A stretch of DNA of 64,000 nucleotides, from contig NC_079270.1 of the NCBI RefSeq assembly GCF_947241705.1, forward strand, positions 1,031,439 to 1,095,438. Reading direction: 5' to 3'. The notes under the pieces were generated by a model. That model was not told the origin of the DNA and ran no database searches. It worked only from the letters and a program-made list of their open reading frames with translations. Each line of letters starts with the position of its first letter. Position 1 is the first letter of the stretch. Position numbers and translations under genes: made by a program. This stretch comes from Saccharomyces mikatae IFO 1815. Lineage: Eukaryota; Ascomycota; Saccharomycetes; Saccharomycetales; Saccharomycetaceae. This document shows positions 44,305-54,529 of this stretch, one piece after another.

Positions 44305-44642
44305 AATTGTATACAAAGCGAATGTATACATATACTTTTATAAGGTATGAATTCTTTTTACTTCGTATATAGTTTTAGTTCCAGTTTATTATGATAAGTA
44401 GGAACATAAGTAATGTAGCATTATACGACATAAAATTCACCCGAGCAATAACAATAAACCATTAAAAGTTTTTAGTTTTCATAATTTTGCCAATAAAGAT
44501 GTGCAGATATGTAGATTGATGTTAGTTGATGAGTGCGTTACACATATATTGATATATATTTATTTGTTTGATAATAGTAAATAACCAATGTGAAATCATT
44601 AACGAGAAAAGAAACAGCTGCTCAACAGTTGGCGCGGCACGT
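44305..44642. other. Convergent 3' region between MEL1 and THI5-family gene
   Basis: 338 A/T-rich bases with poly(A)-signal-like TATATA and AATAAA elements. Nothing else seen. Confidence 0.5.
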
Positions 44643-45665
44643 TTAAGCTGGAAGAGCCAATCTCTTGAAGGTACCTTCTTGTCTACATTTTTCTTGGTGA
44701 ATGGCCATCAATCTTTGAGCTTCTAATGGATCAGAAACTTCTTCTGGTTCTGGCCAAGATAAGTATTCGTTAGTGTAGTTGGCGACGTAGTCTGGTGGTA
44801 AAATGGCCAATCTCTTACCGTAACCGGTAACCTTCTTCCAGTCACGATGGACATTGAACAAAGATGAAGAGAAGTAAGCGTAACATCTTTGGTATTGTTT
44901 GTAAGACAGGTCGTTGTTCAATTGAGGCTTGAAGTCGACGTATTCCTTCCAAGCGGCAACTGGGTCGGATAGAACGTAGTCAGTAGCCTTCTTGATGGCG
45001 TTCAAGAACTTTCTGACCTTTTCTGGGTTCTTCTTCAAAAATTCGTCGTTACAGATGTAAAGGACGGTACAGAAACAACAGCAACCCAAACAAGCCAACT
45101 TGTCGATTCTTAACATCTTAGCATCGGAAGCTGGTCTGCCTTGCTTGGCTAAGTATTCTTCCAATTCGACTTGTTGCATACATTCGATACCAATACCAGC
45201 ATCGATCTTACCTTCGATGATGTACTTGGCGACGTTCATACCACATCTGACGGCAGTGTAGTCTTCTGGCTTCATACCGTAGTGCTTGGTCAATTCATCG
45301 ATTTGAATCTTACCGAATTCACCGACGTAACCAATTCTCTTACCCTTTAGAGATTGGAAGTCCTCAGTGATACCGCTGCCCTTCAAGTACAAAACACCAG
45401 TGAAAGGTTCGTCCAACAAGGAAGCAACAGAGGTGACTGGGAAACCACGGGCCTTAGCAGCCAAGGTGTGGATCATGGCCTTCAAACCCATGTCAACCTT
45501 ACCAGAACCAATCAATTCAGTGACATCGGAAGGGTTGGTTGGCTCTAGGATGGCAAGGTCTAGACCTTGTTCCTTGAAGTAACCCTTGGTTTGAGCCAAG
45601 AAGATTGGAATGTGGTATGGAGTTGGTTGCCAGTTCAACAAAAATGTAATCTTATCGGTAGACAT
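44643..45665 (-). CDS. THI5: HMP-phosphate synthase, THI5/11/12/13 family
   Basis: This enzyme makes the pyrimidine half of thiamine (HMP-P) from histidine and pyridoxal phosphate within one polypeptide, a single-turnover suicide reaction. It has 340 residues, the family length. K62 (pyridoxal-phosphate lysine) and H66 (histidine donor) are in MGLKAMIH, and the iron-binding CCCFC motif is at 195-199, so all known key residues are present. It lies 659 bases downstream of SNZ on the same strand, the linkage seen at THI5-SNZ3 and THI12-SNZ2. Snz supplies pyridoxal phosphate, which Thi5 consumes. Family members are repressed by thiamine in S. cerevisiae. Which of the four paralogues it represents cannot be decided. 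Confidence 0.95.
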   Translation of the reverse strand: MSTDKITFLLNWQPTPYHIPIFLAQTKGYFKEQGLDLAILEPTNPSDVTELIGSGKVDMGLKAMIHTLAAKARGFPVTSVASLLDEPFTGVLYLKGSGITEDFQSLKGKRIGYVGEFGKIQIDELTKHYGMKPEDYTAVRCGMNVAKYIIEGKIDAGIGIECMQQVELEEYLAKQGRPASDAKMLRIDKLACLGCCCFCTVLYICNDEFLKKNPEKVRKFLNAIKKATDYVLSDPVAAWKEYVDFKPQLNNDLSYKQYQRCYAYFSSSLFNVHRDWKKVTGYGKRLAILPPDYVANYTNEYLSWPEPEEVSDPLEAQRLMAIHQEKCRQEGTFKRLALPA

Positions 45666-46324
45666 ATCTGGGAAATGTGTTTACTGTTGATGTGTGGTTA
45701 TCTTTACAATTGAGAAGAGAAAGAGAACAAGAACAAGAATACTCTACACAAGAGCTATAATACGAGGTTTATATATGATTCAATGCCAGTGGCTCTGGCA
45801 GCTACTAATATACGATGACGCCTTGGTTTTCTCTACCAAAAAGACACGCTGCTTCTTTTGAGTTAATAATAATAGCATTTGGAGACCACTAGCTGAATAC
45901 TCAACATTCCTCAATAGCACGCAACGTAACATATCGTGGTTGAGAACCGATAAATGCATCAATTCCATGCTGCTTCCTAATGATTTGCTGCATATATGAT
46001 TAATGCATTGATGCGATTCCCCTAAAAAAATGAGACACCGGATCGCCTAATCGCATACTTACATGATCCGCAAAGAGAATACACCTGCCTATATAAGCAG
46101 CCGTGCCTTTGAACTCGAGACCGCAAGCAGTATGTAGAGAGCATGGAATGCCAGAACCGTAGAGCAAAAGAACCATGGAGGTTTCGGTCTTGGTTTTGTA
46201 CGGTAGAATCTCTGTTGAATATTGTATTAAGTTATGATATTGTACAGAATTATGTAATATCTACGATAAGTAAGTGGCTCCCTTTGAGGGAAAAAAGGAA
46301 ATGCTATACCAGCGTTGGTCGTGT
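45666..46324. other. Promoter region of the THI5-family gene
   Basis: 659 bases between SNZ and THI, both on the minus strand. TATA-like TATATAAA is at 45769-45776 on the minus strand, about 105 bases before the THI ATG. No gene seen. Confidence 0.5.
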
Positions 46325-47221
46325 CTACCACCCAATTTCAGACAATCTTGCGCCGTTTTTGCCACCAGCCTCATTGATTGATTGGATGGAGATACCACCC
46401 ATCAGATCACCCAAGTCGCTGGACACTTGTAGTAGTTTTTCTGGGTTGTCGTAGTGTGTTGTCGCTTCAACAATGGCGCCAGCTAGCTTTTGAGGGTCTG
46501 AGGATTTGAATATACCAGAACCAACAAATACACCCTCACAGCCCAATTGCATTAGTAAAGCTGCGTCAGCTGGAGTGGCCACGCCACCGGCAGCAAAGTT
46601 GACCACGGGCAGTTTGCCCTTTTCTAGTGTAGACTTCAATAGTTCGACCGGTACCCTTAATTCAGCGGCCTTTGCTGCGAAGTCTGCTTCGTTTTTCAAA
46701 GTCTCTTTGTACTGTTGGATCTCTGCTTTGATCTTGGTGATGTGCTTGACAGCCTCGGAAACGTCACCAGTACCAGCTTCTCCCTTGGTACGGATCATTG
46801 CGGCACCCTCGTTTATTCTTCTCAATGCTTCACCGAGATCCTTGGCACCGCAAACAAATGGGACCTTGTAGTTATTCTTTTCAATGTGGTGTGTCCAATC
46901 GGCTGGAGTCAAGACTTCACTTTCGTCAATGTAATCTACTTGTAGTGCCTCCAAGATCTGTGCTTCCACAAAGTGGCCGATACGGACCTTAGCCATCACT
47001 GGAATCGAAACAGCAGCCATGATTTCCTTGATCATGTGTGGGTCTGACATACGGCACACTTGGCCAGATTTACGCATATCGGCTGGGATACGTTCCAAGG
47101 CCATAACAGCACAAGCACCTGCTCTTTCAGCAATGATGGCCTGTTCAGGTGTGACCACGTCCATGATTACACCACCCTTTAACATTTGGGCTAAACCAGC
47201 TTTCACCTTGAATTCTGACAT
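46325..47221 (-). CDS. SNZ3: Pyridoxal 5'-phosphate synthase subunit, SNZ2/SNZ3
   Basis: This is the synthase subunit (PdxS type) that builds pyridoxal phosphate from ribose-5-phosphate, glyceraldehyde-3-phosphate and ammonia. It has 298 residues, the length of Snz2/Snz3. Active-site lysines are visible at K78 (MAKVRIGHF) and K148 (MIRTKGE), and a phosphate-binding GGVATPADA lies near 220. The ammonia normally comes from a SNO glutaminase encoded divergently. No SNO gene is found in the 1.2 kb upstream, so Snz would have to use free ammonia or a Sno made elsewhere. Linkage with THI5 places it in the thiamine-associated SNZ2/SNZ3 pair rather than SNZ1. Confidence 0.93.
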   Translation of the reverse strand: MSEFKVKAGLAQMLKGGVIMDVVTPEQAIIAERAGACAVMALERIPADMRKSGQVCRMSDPHMIKEIMAAVSIPVMAKVRIGHFVEAQILEALQVDYIDESEVLTPADWTHHIEKNNYKVPFVCGAKDLGEALRRINEGAAMIRTKGEAGTGDVSEAVKHITKIKAEIQQYKETLKNEADFAAKAAELRVPVELLKSTLEKGKLPVVNFAAGGVATPADAALLMQLGCEGVFVGSGIFKSSDPQKLAGAIVEATTHYDNPEKLLQVSSDLGDLMGGISIQSINEAGGKNGARLSEIGW

Positions 47222-48442
47222 TTTTTCTTATTTCTTTCTTCTTGTTTTATTTGATATCTGCAGTTGCTATGGCTCTGTTGCAGAAATCGGAAAACAGTAA
47301 AAAATTCACCAAGCAGCTGAAAAGCAGAGCAGTCTTATATGGCTACAATCGTTGTCCACATGAGTACCTATATTGTTTTTGTTTTCCTGTTTTATTTTGC
47401 TCAATTTTGCGATTCACAATGATATACTATTACTGCGATCAATATTATGTCATTAAGCGGCGCGTCGCTTCATTGGAAACCGTAAGAATGGCCCGCGACA
47501 CTATACATTTCAGTGACTAGTTTTCACAGATTGCTTATTGATAAAAGCCCATTTATTTCGGTGAGAACTGAACGCTTTCACTTTGTAAAATTCAGCCTGG
47601 CTGGGAGTGGGCCAATCAACGAAAGATATCCGATTAATGTCCATCGTAATCGGTGTACTGGCGCTATAATGTGCGTTTGTTAAGCGCATAGGTATGTAGA
47701 GAATGAATCGTCCAAAACAACCACAAACACACCAAATCCTACCTGTGCTTACCATCAGTTTTTTTTAAATAAACAAACTAAATATCGGGCACTGAACGTT
47801 AGCGGAGAAGAATTTAACACAATGCCTTCCATTGTAAAAAGAACTGCCTTTACAAATTCGTGTATAACCCAAAACAAGGTAGCCTGAGTTTTGTGCACCA
47901 ATTTACCTTTCACGACAGTTATTTCACGAAGAGGAATCCGTGGAGTATCCGAATCTTCTTAAGTCTAAAATAGAAAATGAATTGGGAAAAAAAACCCAAT
48001 ATTCTATTCGAACTTCGAGCTTTAATCCATACTGTTATGACTTTTCTACCACCTTTGTAAAAGCCTAGCGATAGAAGAGGTGTTGAATCTTGAAGATGTG
48101 CAGATCGTAAATTAATTAGACAGGAAAGGACTGGGTGGTCAGGGACTAACTATAACGGTTAAGTTGAAAAATATCATTCTAACGCCACGTCATTCGGAAT
48201 TGGCAGAAAATGGTAAATGGTTTAACAATTGGTTCATCGGAGAATTTTTTCTATATACCACCAATAAACAAAAGTGACATCTACCATTACTATGTATGAA
48301 TAGAAAAATAAGGAGTAGTATTTTCAATTTCTATTAATGTCAATTTGTAGTAGCCTGTTCTTTCAAAGCACGATTACACGCAACTATGCAATAGGATGTC
48401 AAAAAATAAGAGAAATTATTAGTAAAACTCATAAAATTCCTC
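47222..48442. other. Region where SNO would be expected; no gene seen
   Basis: In S. cerevisiae the order is DDI-SNO-SNZ-THI with SNO divergent from SNZ. Here SNZ and a DDI relic flank 1.2 kb with no glutaminase-like coding. I looked for the GGESTA and catalytic Cys/His segments and did not find them. Confidence 0.55.
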
Positions 48443-48955
48443 TATTTACTGCAAAAACAAAAAGATAAGGATTTGGATATGTACCATTGTCAAGAGCAGT
48501 AGCCATCCGTTAAATGAGCTCCGAAGTGGTTATTTAACCAGGCTAAGCCAAATCTTGATGTCCAATAATGGCTTTAGTTACTAAATCTGCGTATTCCTGA
48601 CTTTCACCTGTTGAATCTGTGAGATGCTCTTTCAAGAGGATATCCATGGTAGCCGAATGGCATATTTGTGACTCATGCTTTTATCTGTTGCAATACCATG
48701 AACAAGCAGATAACATGCAAAACTTCCTGATCCAAGTCACACGCTGAAATTGACCTCTCATGATAGATTAACTATATGGAGAATCACGCAAAGAGTGGTA
48801 AAATAGGGTCAGTCAATTTTTCAACGGCATACTTTACAACAAATTTAGCTATTGGATCATTTGAAGATGATGTCACGGTACGTGGCATGCACACATTTAC
48901 TGTTGGAGGGGCCCTTTCGAAGCCCTGGGAACTTCGCAAATTTGTTTTGTGACAT
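48443..48955 (-). pseudogene. DDI2: Decayed cyanamide hydratase gene (DDI2/DDI3 relic)
   Basis: Translating the minus strand in shifting frames gives successive segments like S. cerevisiae Ddi2/Ddi3, an HD-domain cyanamide hydratase of 225 residues. In order: a start MSQ at 48955; a segment with EKLTDPIL; then CDLDQEVLHVICL; then ESQEYADLVTKAIIGHQDL; then ATALDNG. Between them are at least two frameshifts and several stop codons, and the C-terminal third is unrecognisable, so it is dead. Order and orientation relative to SNZ match the DDI-SNO-SNZ-THI block of chromosomes VI and XIV. A solo LTR lies 132 bases upstream of the old start. The right boundary is firm; the left one is approximate. 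Confidence 0.85.
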
Positions 48956-49087
48956 GATTGATTTTTTGACCAAGAGCATGCAAAAAAAAGTACAAAGCAG
49001 TTTTACCTTGATAGAAGGAAACGAACACATTTATATACCATTTCGAGAAGGGATCGTTCCTGAAAGTTATTTGTTACGGTCCATAAG

Positions 49088-49468
49088 TGTTGATAATTAG
49101 TAGTTTAGTAAGTTGTAATAATTAAGAATAGTCGTTCCTTCTTAATCTATATAAGAGAGGTATATAAAACACACGCTGATTGGTTGTATTAAACCAAAAG
49201 GTTCAGACATAAATCAGAGTGTTGATGATAAGAATTTAGTGTTAACTCATCTTCTTATATACTAAGTTCTGGGCAATTAATAGATCTTTATCTTATTAGT
49301 GCAGGAAATTCTATAATTAGAATTTCCCTACTCCATTTAAATTGGTATCACCATAAGAATGTTAGTATTAATTTACTCAACATCATTAGTATCATGTTAA
49401 AGAATGTTCGTCATCAACTACAACAATTTATATGAATAAATGTATAGTGGTAATCACTTATTCCAACA
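49088..49468 (-). mobile_element. Solo LTR, same family, with target duplication
   Basis: A 381-base element on the minus strand, reading TGTTGATAATTAG to TTATTCCAACA on plus, flanked by a perfect ATAAG duplication (49083-49087 and 49469-49473). It is a close relative of the LTRs at 22572 and 60512. The intact duplication implies simple insertion plus LTR-LTR excision, with no later rearrangement through this copy. Confidence 0.9.
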
Positions 49469-49739
49469 ATAAGATTGATCTCTTTCAGGTAGAAAATGAT
49501 GCAGTGGGGGGTTTGAGATTAAATATATAATAGTAATCTCACATTTCATGTAAGATTTTGCGGATATTGTTTTTTGTCATCGTTCAATTATCTTTCTTTT
49601 TTTTATGATAATCAATCCGTTTTCTGAAATTTTTAGGGATCTAATCCAAAAAGATTGAATATTATTGGTATCAAGAGCAAAATTCTTTTAGTGCAGCTTA
49701 TACTGTATAAATTTTTAGTATTTCCAACACAATATCAAT

Positions 49740-50120
49740 ATAGTAAGTTTGGACCATCTAGTTTTAACCGTTGCTAGCATTCAACGTTCCTGTGACTTTT
49801 ATAGAGGAGTGCTTGGTTTTGGTATTACATCATTCAGGAACAATCGTAAGGCTCCTACTTTTGGTAGCCAGAAAATCAATATACATGAGGTGAGAAAGGA
49901 GTTTGAGTCCAAAGCACAAGAACCAACTCCAGGATCTGCTGATCGGTGTTTTATCTCAGAGGATCCTCTGAAAAACATAGTTAAGCACCTTAAGAGTTTG
50001 AATGTTCCAATCGAAGAGCGGCCTGTAATCTGTACGGGCACGATTAGTCCAATATTATCAGTTTACATCCGTGATCCAGATGGAAACTTGATAGAAATAT
50101 CAAATAGAATAAAAAAATGA
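49740..50120 (+). CDS. VOC (glyoxalase/bleomycin-resistance fold) protein without an ATG
   Basis: An open frame of about 123-126 codons encodes a compact vicinal-oxygen-chelate protein. It begins LDHLVLTVASIQRSCDFY and includes GVLGFGI, FGSQKINIHE and, near the end, YIRDPDGNLIEISN, with metal-ligand positions (His in DHL, Glu in LIEIS) present. Family members are small dioxygenase-, isomerase- or detoxification-type enzymes; the substrate is unknown. There is no in-frame ATG. Three codons before the LDHL start lies ATA (49740), exactly where homologues usually start, and a stop lies eight codons further up. Either the start codon was lost recently or a non-AUG start is used. A bacterial-like ancestry is possible. 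Confidence 0.65.
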   Translation: MVSLDHLVLTVASIQRSCDFYRGVLGFGITSFRNNRKAPTFGSQKINIHEVRKEFESKAQEPTPGSADRCFISEDPLKNIVKHLKSLNVPIEERPVICTGTISPILSVYIRDPDGNLIEISNRIKK

Positions 50121-51457
50121 AAAAGCTATCTATTTTTAGTATTAGTTATAGTTTAAGCGAATGATCTTTAGAATTATAAAGGATAGTGGTATATAGGCTT
50201 CGCTGGATGCAACCGTGAGATATATTCATGCGAAGACTATACTGTGAGACGAATTTAGTATAGTAAAGTTAACCGAGGAAAGTCGAGGTACGAAAAATAT
50301 ATGCTTCTTCTTCTGTTACATACGTTGTCATTAATTATCCTATTACAATATCACTCCTTGCATTTGAGCTTCCACTCATTTTGATGACAGCTTCTCATAA
50401 CTTATGTGATCTTCTAACACCGTATATGATAATGTACTAGTAGTATGACTACTAGTTGACAGACGATAGTTTATTTTCATTCCAACAAAAGTTGTAGTTC
50501 AAGATTGTCGACATCAGTGCTCATGCACCATTTCGTTCTGATTAAGTATTGCTACAGACAGATACATAAATACTGACATTTTCGTTGCCACCGTGAAGAG
50601 GAAAAATTCAAAAACCACGTAAAATCTAACAATTATAGCATGAGATCCTAGAAATTGCTATTCATCGTTTGTGGAGCAACAAAAGAGGTTTAGAACATGG
50701 CTCTAGGATGCAAACTCTACAATATAGGTTCTGTTTCTTGTCATATTGGGCTTTATTCTTTTAAATACTGATTTCAATATCTTTTTCATCAGGTACAACT
50801 CTCTGGATTTCTGCACATTTTCAACTCTGGGCTCTTTCTAGTGCCTTCCTCATGCGCTCTTTCAACAATTTTAGTAATTTTTGGTGACAGTGCAGAGATT
50901 TTTCCGACTCCTACGGGATACAACTTCCAATGCATGATTACTGTTACATTTCATCTGGGGAAGAGGAAAACCACTACTTTCCCGCGGCAATCGTTTAAAA
51001 AATAGCAAACCTGGCTTGGACAATAGCTTCCGAACGAGGGTTTAAACCAAATCTCGGATAATCTCTTTGACCAAAAAAAGAAAAATTCCAGGCACATAAA
51101 AGGGTTTTTAAAGGCACCTGGGCACCCCTATAATAAGCATTCTTACTTTTCGCACTTACGAATTCACATAGTTATCATAAAACACAAATTCATATACGAA
51201 AGTATAGAGAACGCATGCATCGTTCAAGAACAAGTAAATCTTCATAGCGACAGTGAATATGATACAAACGTAGAGATATTGAGGCATGTGAAAAGGAATA
51301 GATGCCAGGTGCCAGATGATACCTCGTTTGTGAAGGAGTCCAAGCATAAGAAGTTTATATAAATAGAGCTACTTTGATCATCTATCTTTGTGAATATGCC
51401 TTCATTATTATCTTCCTTGTAGTACTTATATCAGCACTAAAAAACAAAACAAATACA
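50121..51457. other. Intergenic region upstream of the first PAU gene
   Basis: 1.3 kb without a gene. The last ~450 bases, from about 51012, belong to a segment duplicated at 58150 (listed) and include a sterol-response core at 51193-51199. Confidence 0.55.
51193..51199 (-). promoter_or_regulatory. Sterol/anaerobic response core (TCGTATA) upstream of PAU
   Basis: TATACGA on plus is TCGTATA on minus, the Upc2/Ecm22 core. It lies about 260 bases before the PAU start and is conserved in the duplicated promoter at 58344-58350, fitting anaerobic induction of PAU genes. Confidence 0.5.
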
Positions 51458-51832
51458 ATGGTCAAATTAACTTCAATTGCCGCTGGTGTTGCCGCTATCG
51501 CCGCTGGTGTTGCTGCTGCCCCAGCCACCACCACTTTATCTCCATCTGACGAAAGAGTCAACCTGGTTGAACTGGGTGTCTACGTCTCTGATATCAGAGC
51601 CCACTTGGCTCAATATTATTTATTCCAAGCCGCTCATCCAACTGAAACATACCCAGTCGAAGTTGCTGAAGCTGTCTTCAACTACGGCGATTTCACCACC
51701 ATGTTGACTGGTGTTGCTCCAGAACAAGTCACCAGAATGATCACCGGGGTCCCATGGTACTCTACCAGATTAAAGCCAGCTATCTCCAAGGCTCTATCCA
51801 ATGATGGTATCTATACTGCCATTCCAAAATAG
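51458..51832 (+). CDS. PAU: Seripauperin (PAU family) protein
   Basis: A 124-residue secreted or cell-wall-associated protein of the large subtelomeric PAU/TIR-related family. In S. cerevisiae these genes are induced by anaerobiosis, low temperature and wine fermentation; their molecular role is unresolved. The start is the ATG at 51458, giving the hallmark [17 protein letters not shown] signal peptide. The body carries the family core [24 protein letters not shown] and [20 protein letters not shown]. Four extra residues around Ala-Pro-Ala-Thr after the signal peptide make it slightly longer than the 120-residue norm. Assignment to a particular PAU number is not possible. Confidence 0.95.
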   Translation: MVKLTSIAAGVAAIAAGVAAAPATTTLSPSDERVNLVELGVYVSDIRAHLAQYYLFQAAHPTETYPVEVAEAVFNYGDFTTMLTGVAPEQVTRMITGVPWYSTRLKPAISKALSNDGIYTAIPK

Positions 51833-52894
51833 AGGACACCACTGTTACGAAAATAAACTAGAATAAAATATTGATAGTGTAGATAGAGGAACGTAACCTT
51901 ATGTATATTAATATTATAAGCCTAATTCGAATCACATTGTTTATAAAACAAAACCTATTCACACAATGTGTCCTAAAAATAAGGTTTCTATTGCATATTA
52001 TGTTGGTTAAGGGTGCTGGCAGTTTCCTTTGGTGTAATACTGCGGTGGACAGCGAGTATAAGAGACTGATGCGTATATTCAGAGTGAAGTAAAGCGAGTA
52101 GCAGATCCATCAAAAGGTGCTGTCCAATTTCTTGAACGCTGATACTTTATCCAAAAAAACTAATGTTTTGACGATCTGGTTTTCTTCTCTTTAATAAAAT
52201 GATACTTTCTAATCTGTATTTTTCAAAAAAGTATAATGCACAGCTTTGTACCACTATATATATATCAAGTAGCAGATGAATACAGTACTATTTCTTCTTC
52301 AAACTGCCTAACACAACTTCCACCCTAAAATTACTTTGTTCCAATAAGTTAGCCATATCTTCTAAAGAATAAAACAAAGATAATCAGTGCTATTTCTCGA
52401 TACTTTGTAAAACTGTTCCAGCTTCAGCTTTGCAGATTCCTAAATCTGTGAGTAGGGCTTCAAGTGTATAGTATCCAAATGATGCAATTACCTTCAACAA
52501 AGTCGTAATCCAAAAAGTTTTTCTAAGATTTACCCATTTCTTAGTTTAGTTTGCTAAACAGGAACAAAAATATCACCTGGTGAAGGCGCTGATGAAAATT
52601 TTGCATGCTACGAAAGAAGCATTGTCGTATACAAAATTATTCAAAAACCCATTGATTAATCAAAAGAATCTTTTACTTTTAACCAAAGTTCGGAGATGTT
52701 GTCAATTCAATATCAGGTGTGAATCAATTTTATTTTTCATTTGAATATGAAGGAAATAATTGATAAACAACTACGCCTCGTAAAAAAAAAAAAAAGTATA
52801 ATAGAACTACTTCGGTAAGCAATTAGAGCCTTGTAACTAATTTGATGCGTTTGTTAAGCACTTAAAGTTTATCATCATCATACGTATTCATGCG
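51833..52894. other. Intergenic region, PAU to SGE1
   Basis: 1.06 kb, A/T-rich, with an alternating TA stretch near 52255-52264. No gene recognised; the 63-codon frame at 51901 has no family resemblance. Confidence 0.5.
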
Positions 52895-54529
52895 ATGAAC
52901 AAAACTTTGAGCTTAACGTTGTGTATTACATCGCTCTTATTGACCCTTTTCCTGGCAGCTTTGGATATTGTTATAGTTGTTACTTTATATGATACTATTG
53001 GCATTAAGTTCCATGACTTTGGGAATATAGGCTGGTTAGTTACTGGTTATGCTCTTTCTAATGCGGTTTTCATGTTATTATGGGGCCGCCTAGCTGAAAT
53101 ACTTGGTACTACGGAGTGCTTAATGATATCTGTTGTTATATTTGAAATTGGGTCTTTGATTTCAGCTCTGTCAAACACAATGGGAACTCTAATTGGTGGA
53201 AGAGTCATTGCAGGATTCGGTGGAAGTGGGATTGAATCACTTGCTTTTGTTGTTGGAACGTCCATTGTTCAAGAAAACTATAGAGGAATAATGATAACAG
53301 CACTTGCTGTGTCATATGTCATCGCAGAGGGAGTAGGACCATTCATTGGTGGAGCATTTAATGAACATTTGTCTTGGAGATGGTGCTTTTATATCAATCT
53401 TCCGATCGGAGCGTTTGCATTCATAAGTTTGGCTTTTTGCTGTGCATCTGGGGGAAAATGGCTTTCCAAAAAGTGGTTACTATCAAAAATCAATAGTATT
53501 ACCAGTTATAAATACTATGAAATTTTCAAAGCAAGCTTTTGGAAAAAGGTATTCCAGATACTTGTATTTAAGCTGGACATGATCGGGATTATTTTATCAT
53601 CAGCAGGCTTTACATTACTGATGTTAGGTCTTTCATTTGGTGGAAACAATTTCGCATGGAATTCGAGTATCATTATTTCCTTTTTTACTCTGGGTCCCAT
53701 TCTGTTGATATTGTTTTGTGCTTACGACTTTCATATTCTACCATTACTGGGTGTTCACTACAAAAGTAAGTATGCCAGACCACTACTGACATGGAAAATT
53801 GCGTCAAATGCTGGGATATTCACAAGTTCCATAACAGGGTTCTTTTCTTGCTTTGCTTATGAATTACAGTCTGCTTATTTGGTCCAGCTTTATCAGCTGG
53901 TATTGAAGAGAAATTCTATGTTGGCAAGTATCCATCTTTGGGAACTATCAATTCCAGCCATGATTACAACCATGGCCACAGCATATCTGAACGCAAAATA
54001 TGGAATCATTAAACCAGCAATTGTTTTTGGCGTGCTTTGTGGGATCGTTGGGTCGGGTATATTTACGCTAATTAATGGAGAAATTTCTCAATCAATTGGT
54101 TATTCTCTTCTACCAGGAATTGCTTTCGGTAGCATTTTCCAGGCAACTTTATTAAGCTCTCAGGTACAGATAACACCTGATGACCCAGACTTTCAGAACA
54201 AGTTTATTGAAGTTACAGCTTTTAACTCGTTTGCTAAATCCTTGGGATTTTCTTTTGGGGGAAATATTGGGGCCATGATATTCACAGCATCGCTCAAAAA
54301 TCAGTTGCGTTCTTCCAATGCAAATTTGCCACAATTTACGTCCATTGAAACACTTTTAGCTTATAGAACAGAAAATTATGATGGCCCCCAGTCTTTGCTA
54401 TCGCAGTTCATCAACACAGCTATCCACAACGTTTTCTACTGTGCTTTAGGATGCTATGCTCTTTCATTTTTCTTTGGCGTATTTACTTCAAGCAAAAAAA
54501 CATCAGTATCAGTAAAGAAACAACAATGA
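52895..54529 (+). CDS. SGE1: DHA2 multidrug/dye exporter, SGE1
   Basis: A plasma-membrane proton antiporter of the 14-segment DHA2 family that exports cationic dyes such as crystal violet in S. cerevisiae. It has 544 residues, against 543 for Sge1, and agrees with it closely along its whole length. Visible: the first segment with LAALDIVIVVTLYDTIG (motif D1), GRLAEILGTTECL between segments 2 and 3 (motif A), GGSGIESLAFVVGTSIV, and motif C GVGPFIGGAF. It has a short charged C-terminus (KKTSVSVKKQQ). It starts at the first ATG. SGE1 is on chromosome XVI right in S. cerevisiae, so this end has mixed ancestry. Confidence 0.95.
   Translation: MNKTLSLTLCITSLLLTLFLAALDIVIVVTLYDTIGIKFHDFGNIGWLVTGYALSNAVFMLLWGRLAEILGTTECLMISVVIFEIGSLISALSNTMGTLIGGRVIAGFGGSGIESLAFVVGTSIVQENYRGIMITALAVSYVIAEGVGPFIGGAFNEHLSWRWCFYINLPIGAFAFISLAFCCASGGKWLSKKWLLSKINSITSYKYYEIFKASFWKKVFQILVFKLDMIGIILSSAGFTLLMLGLSFGGNNFAWNSSIIISFFTLGPILLILFCAYDFHILPLLGVHYKSKYARPLLTWKIASNAGIFTSSITGFFSCFAYELQSAYLVQLYQLVLKRNSMLASIHLWELSIPAMITTMATAYLNAKYGIIKPAIVFGVLCGIVGSGIFTLINGEISQSIGYSLLPGIAFGSIFQATLLSSQVQITPDDPDFQNKFIEVTAFNSFAKSLGFSFGGNIGAMIFTASLKNQLRSSNANLPQFTSIETLLAYRTENYDGPQSLLSQFINTAIHNVFYCALGCYALSFFFGVFTSSKKTSVSVKKQQ

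Larger units (their letters stand above)
51012..51930 (+). repeat. Duplicated PAU segment, copy 1 (promoter, gene and 3' flank)
   Basis: Matches 58150-59095. Shared blocks run from GACAATAGCTTC, through AAAGGGTT and GGCACCTGGGCACCCCTATAAT, the whole PAU coding region, to GTATATTAATATTATAA after the stop. Identity is high in the coding part and lower in the promoter. Confidence 0.75.

Noticed and set aside
47822-47881. Short frame with Val-Lys-Arg-Thr-Ala-Phe, vaguely like a Sno segment
   Set aside because: Only five or six residues agree and no flanking similarity exists; treated as chance.
48776-48952. 58-codon plus-strand open frame starting at an ATG, with protein-like composition
   Set aside because: It lies antisense to the DDI2/3 relic, whose minus-strand frames show clear family similarity, so this is a shadow.
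48852-49100. 82-codon plus-strand frame running into the LTR at 49088
   Set aside because: It begins at TTG, overlaps the antisense DDI relic and ends inside the LTR; no family resemblance.
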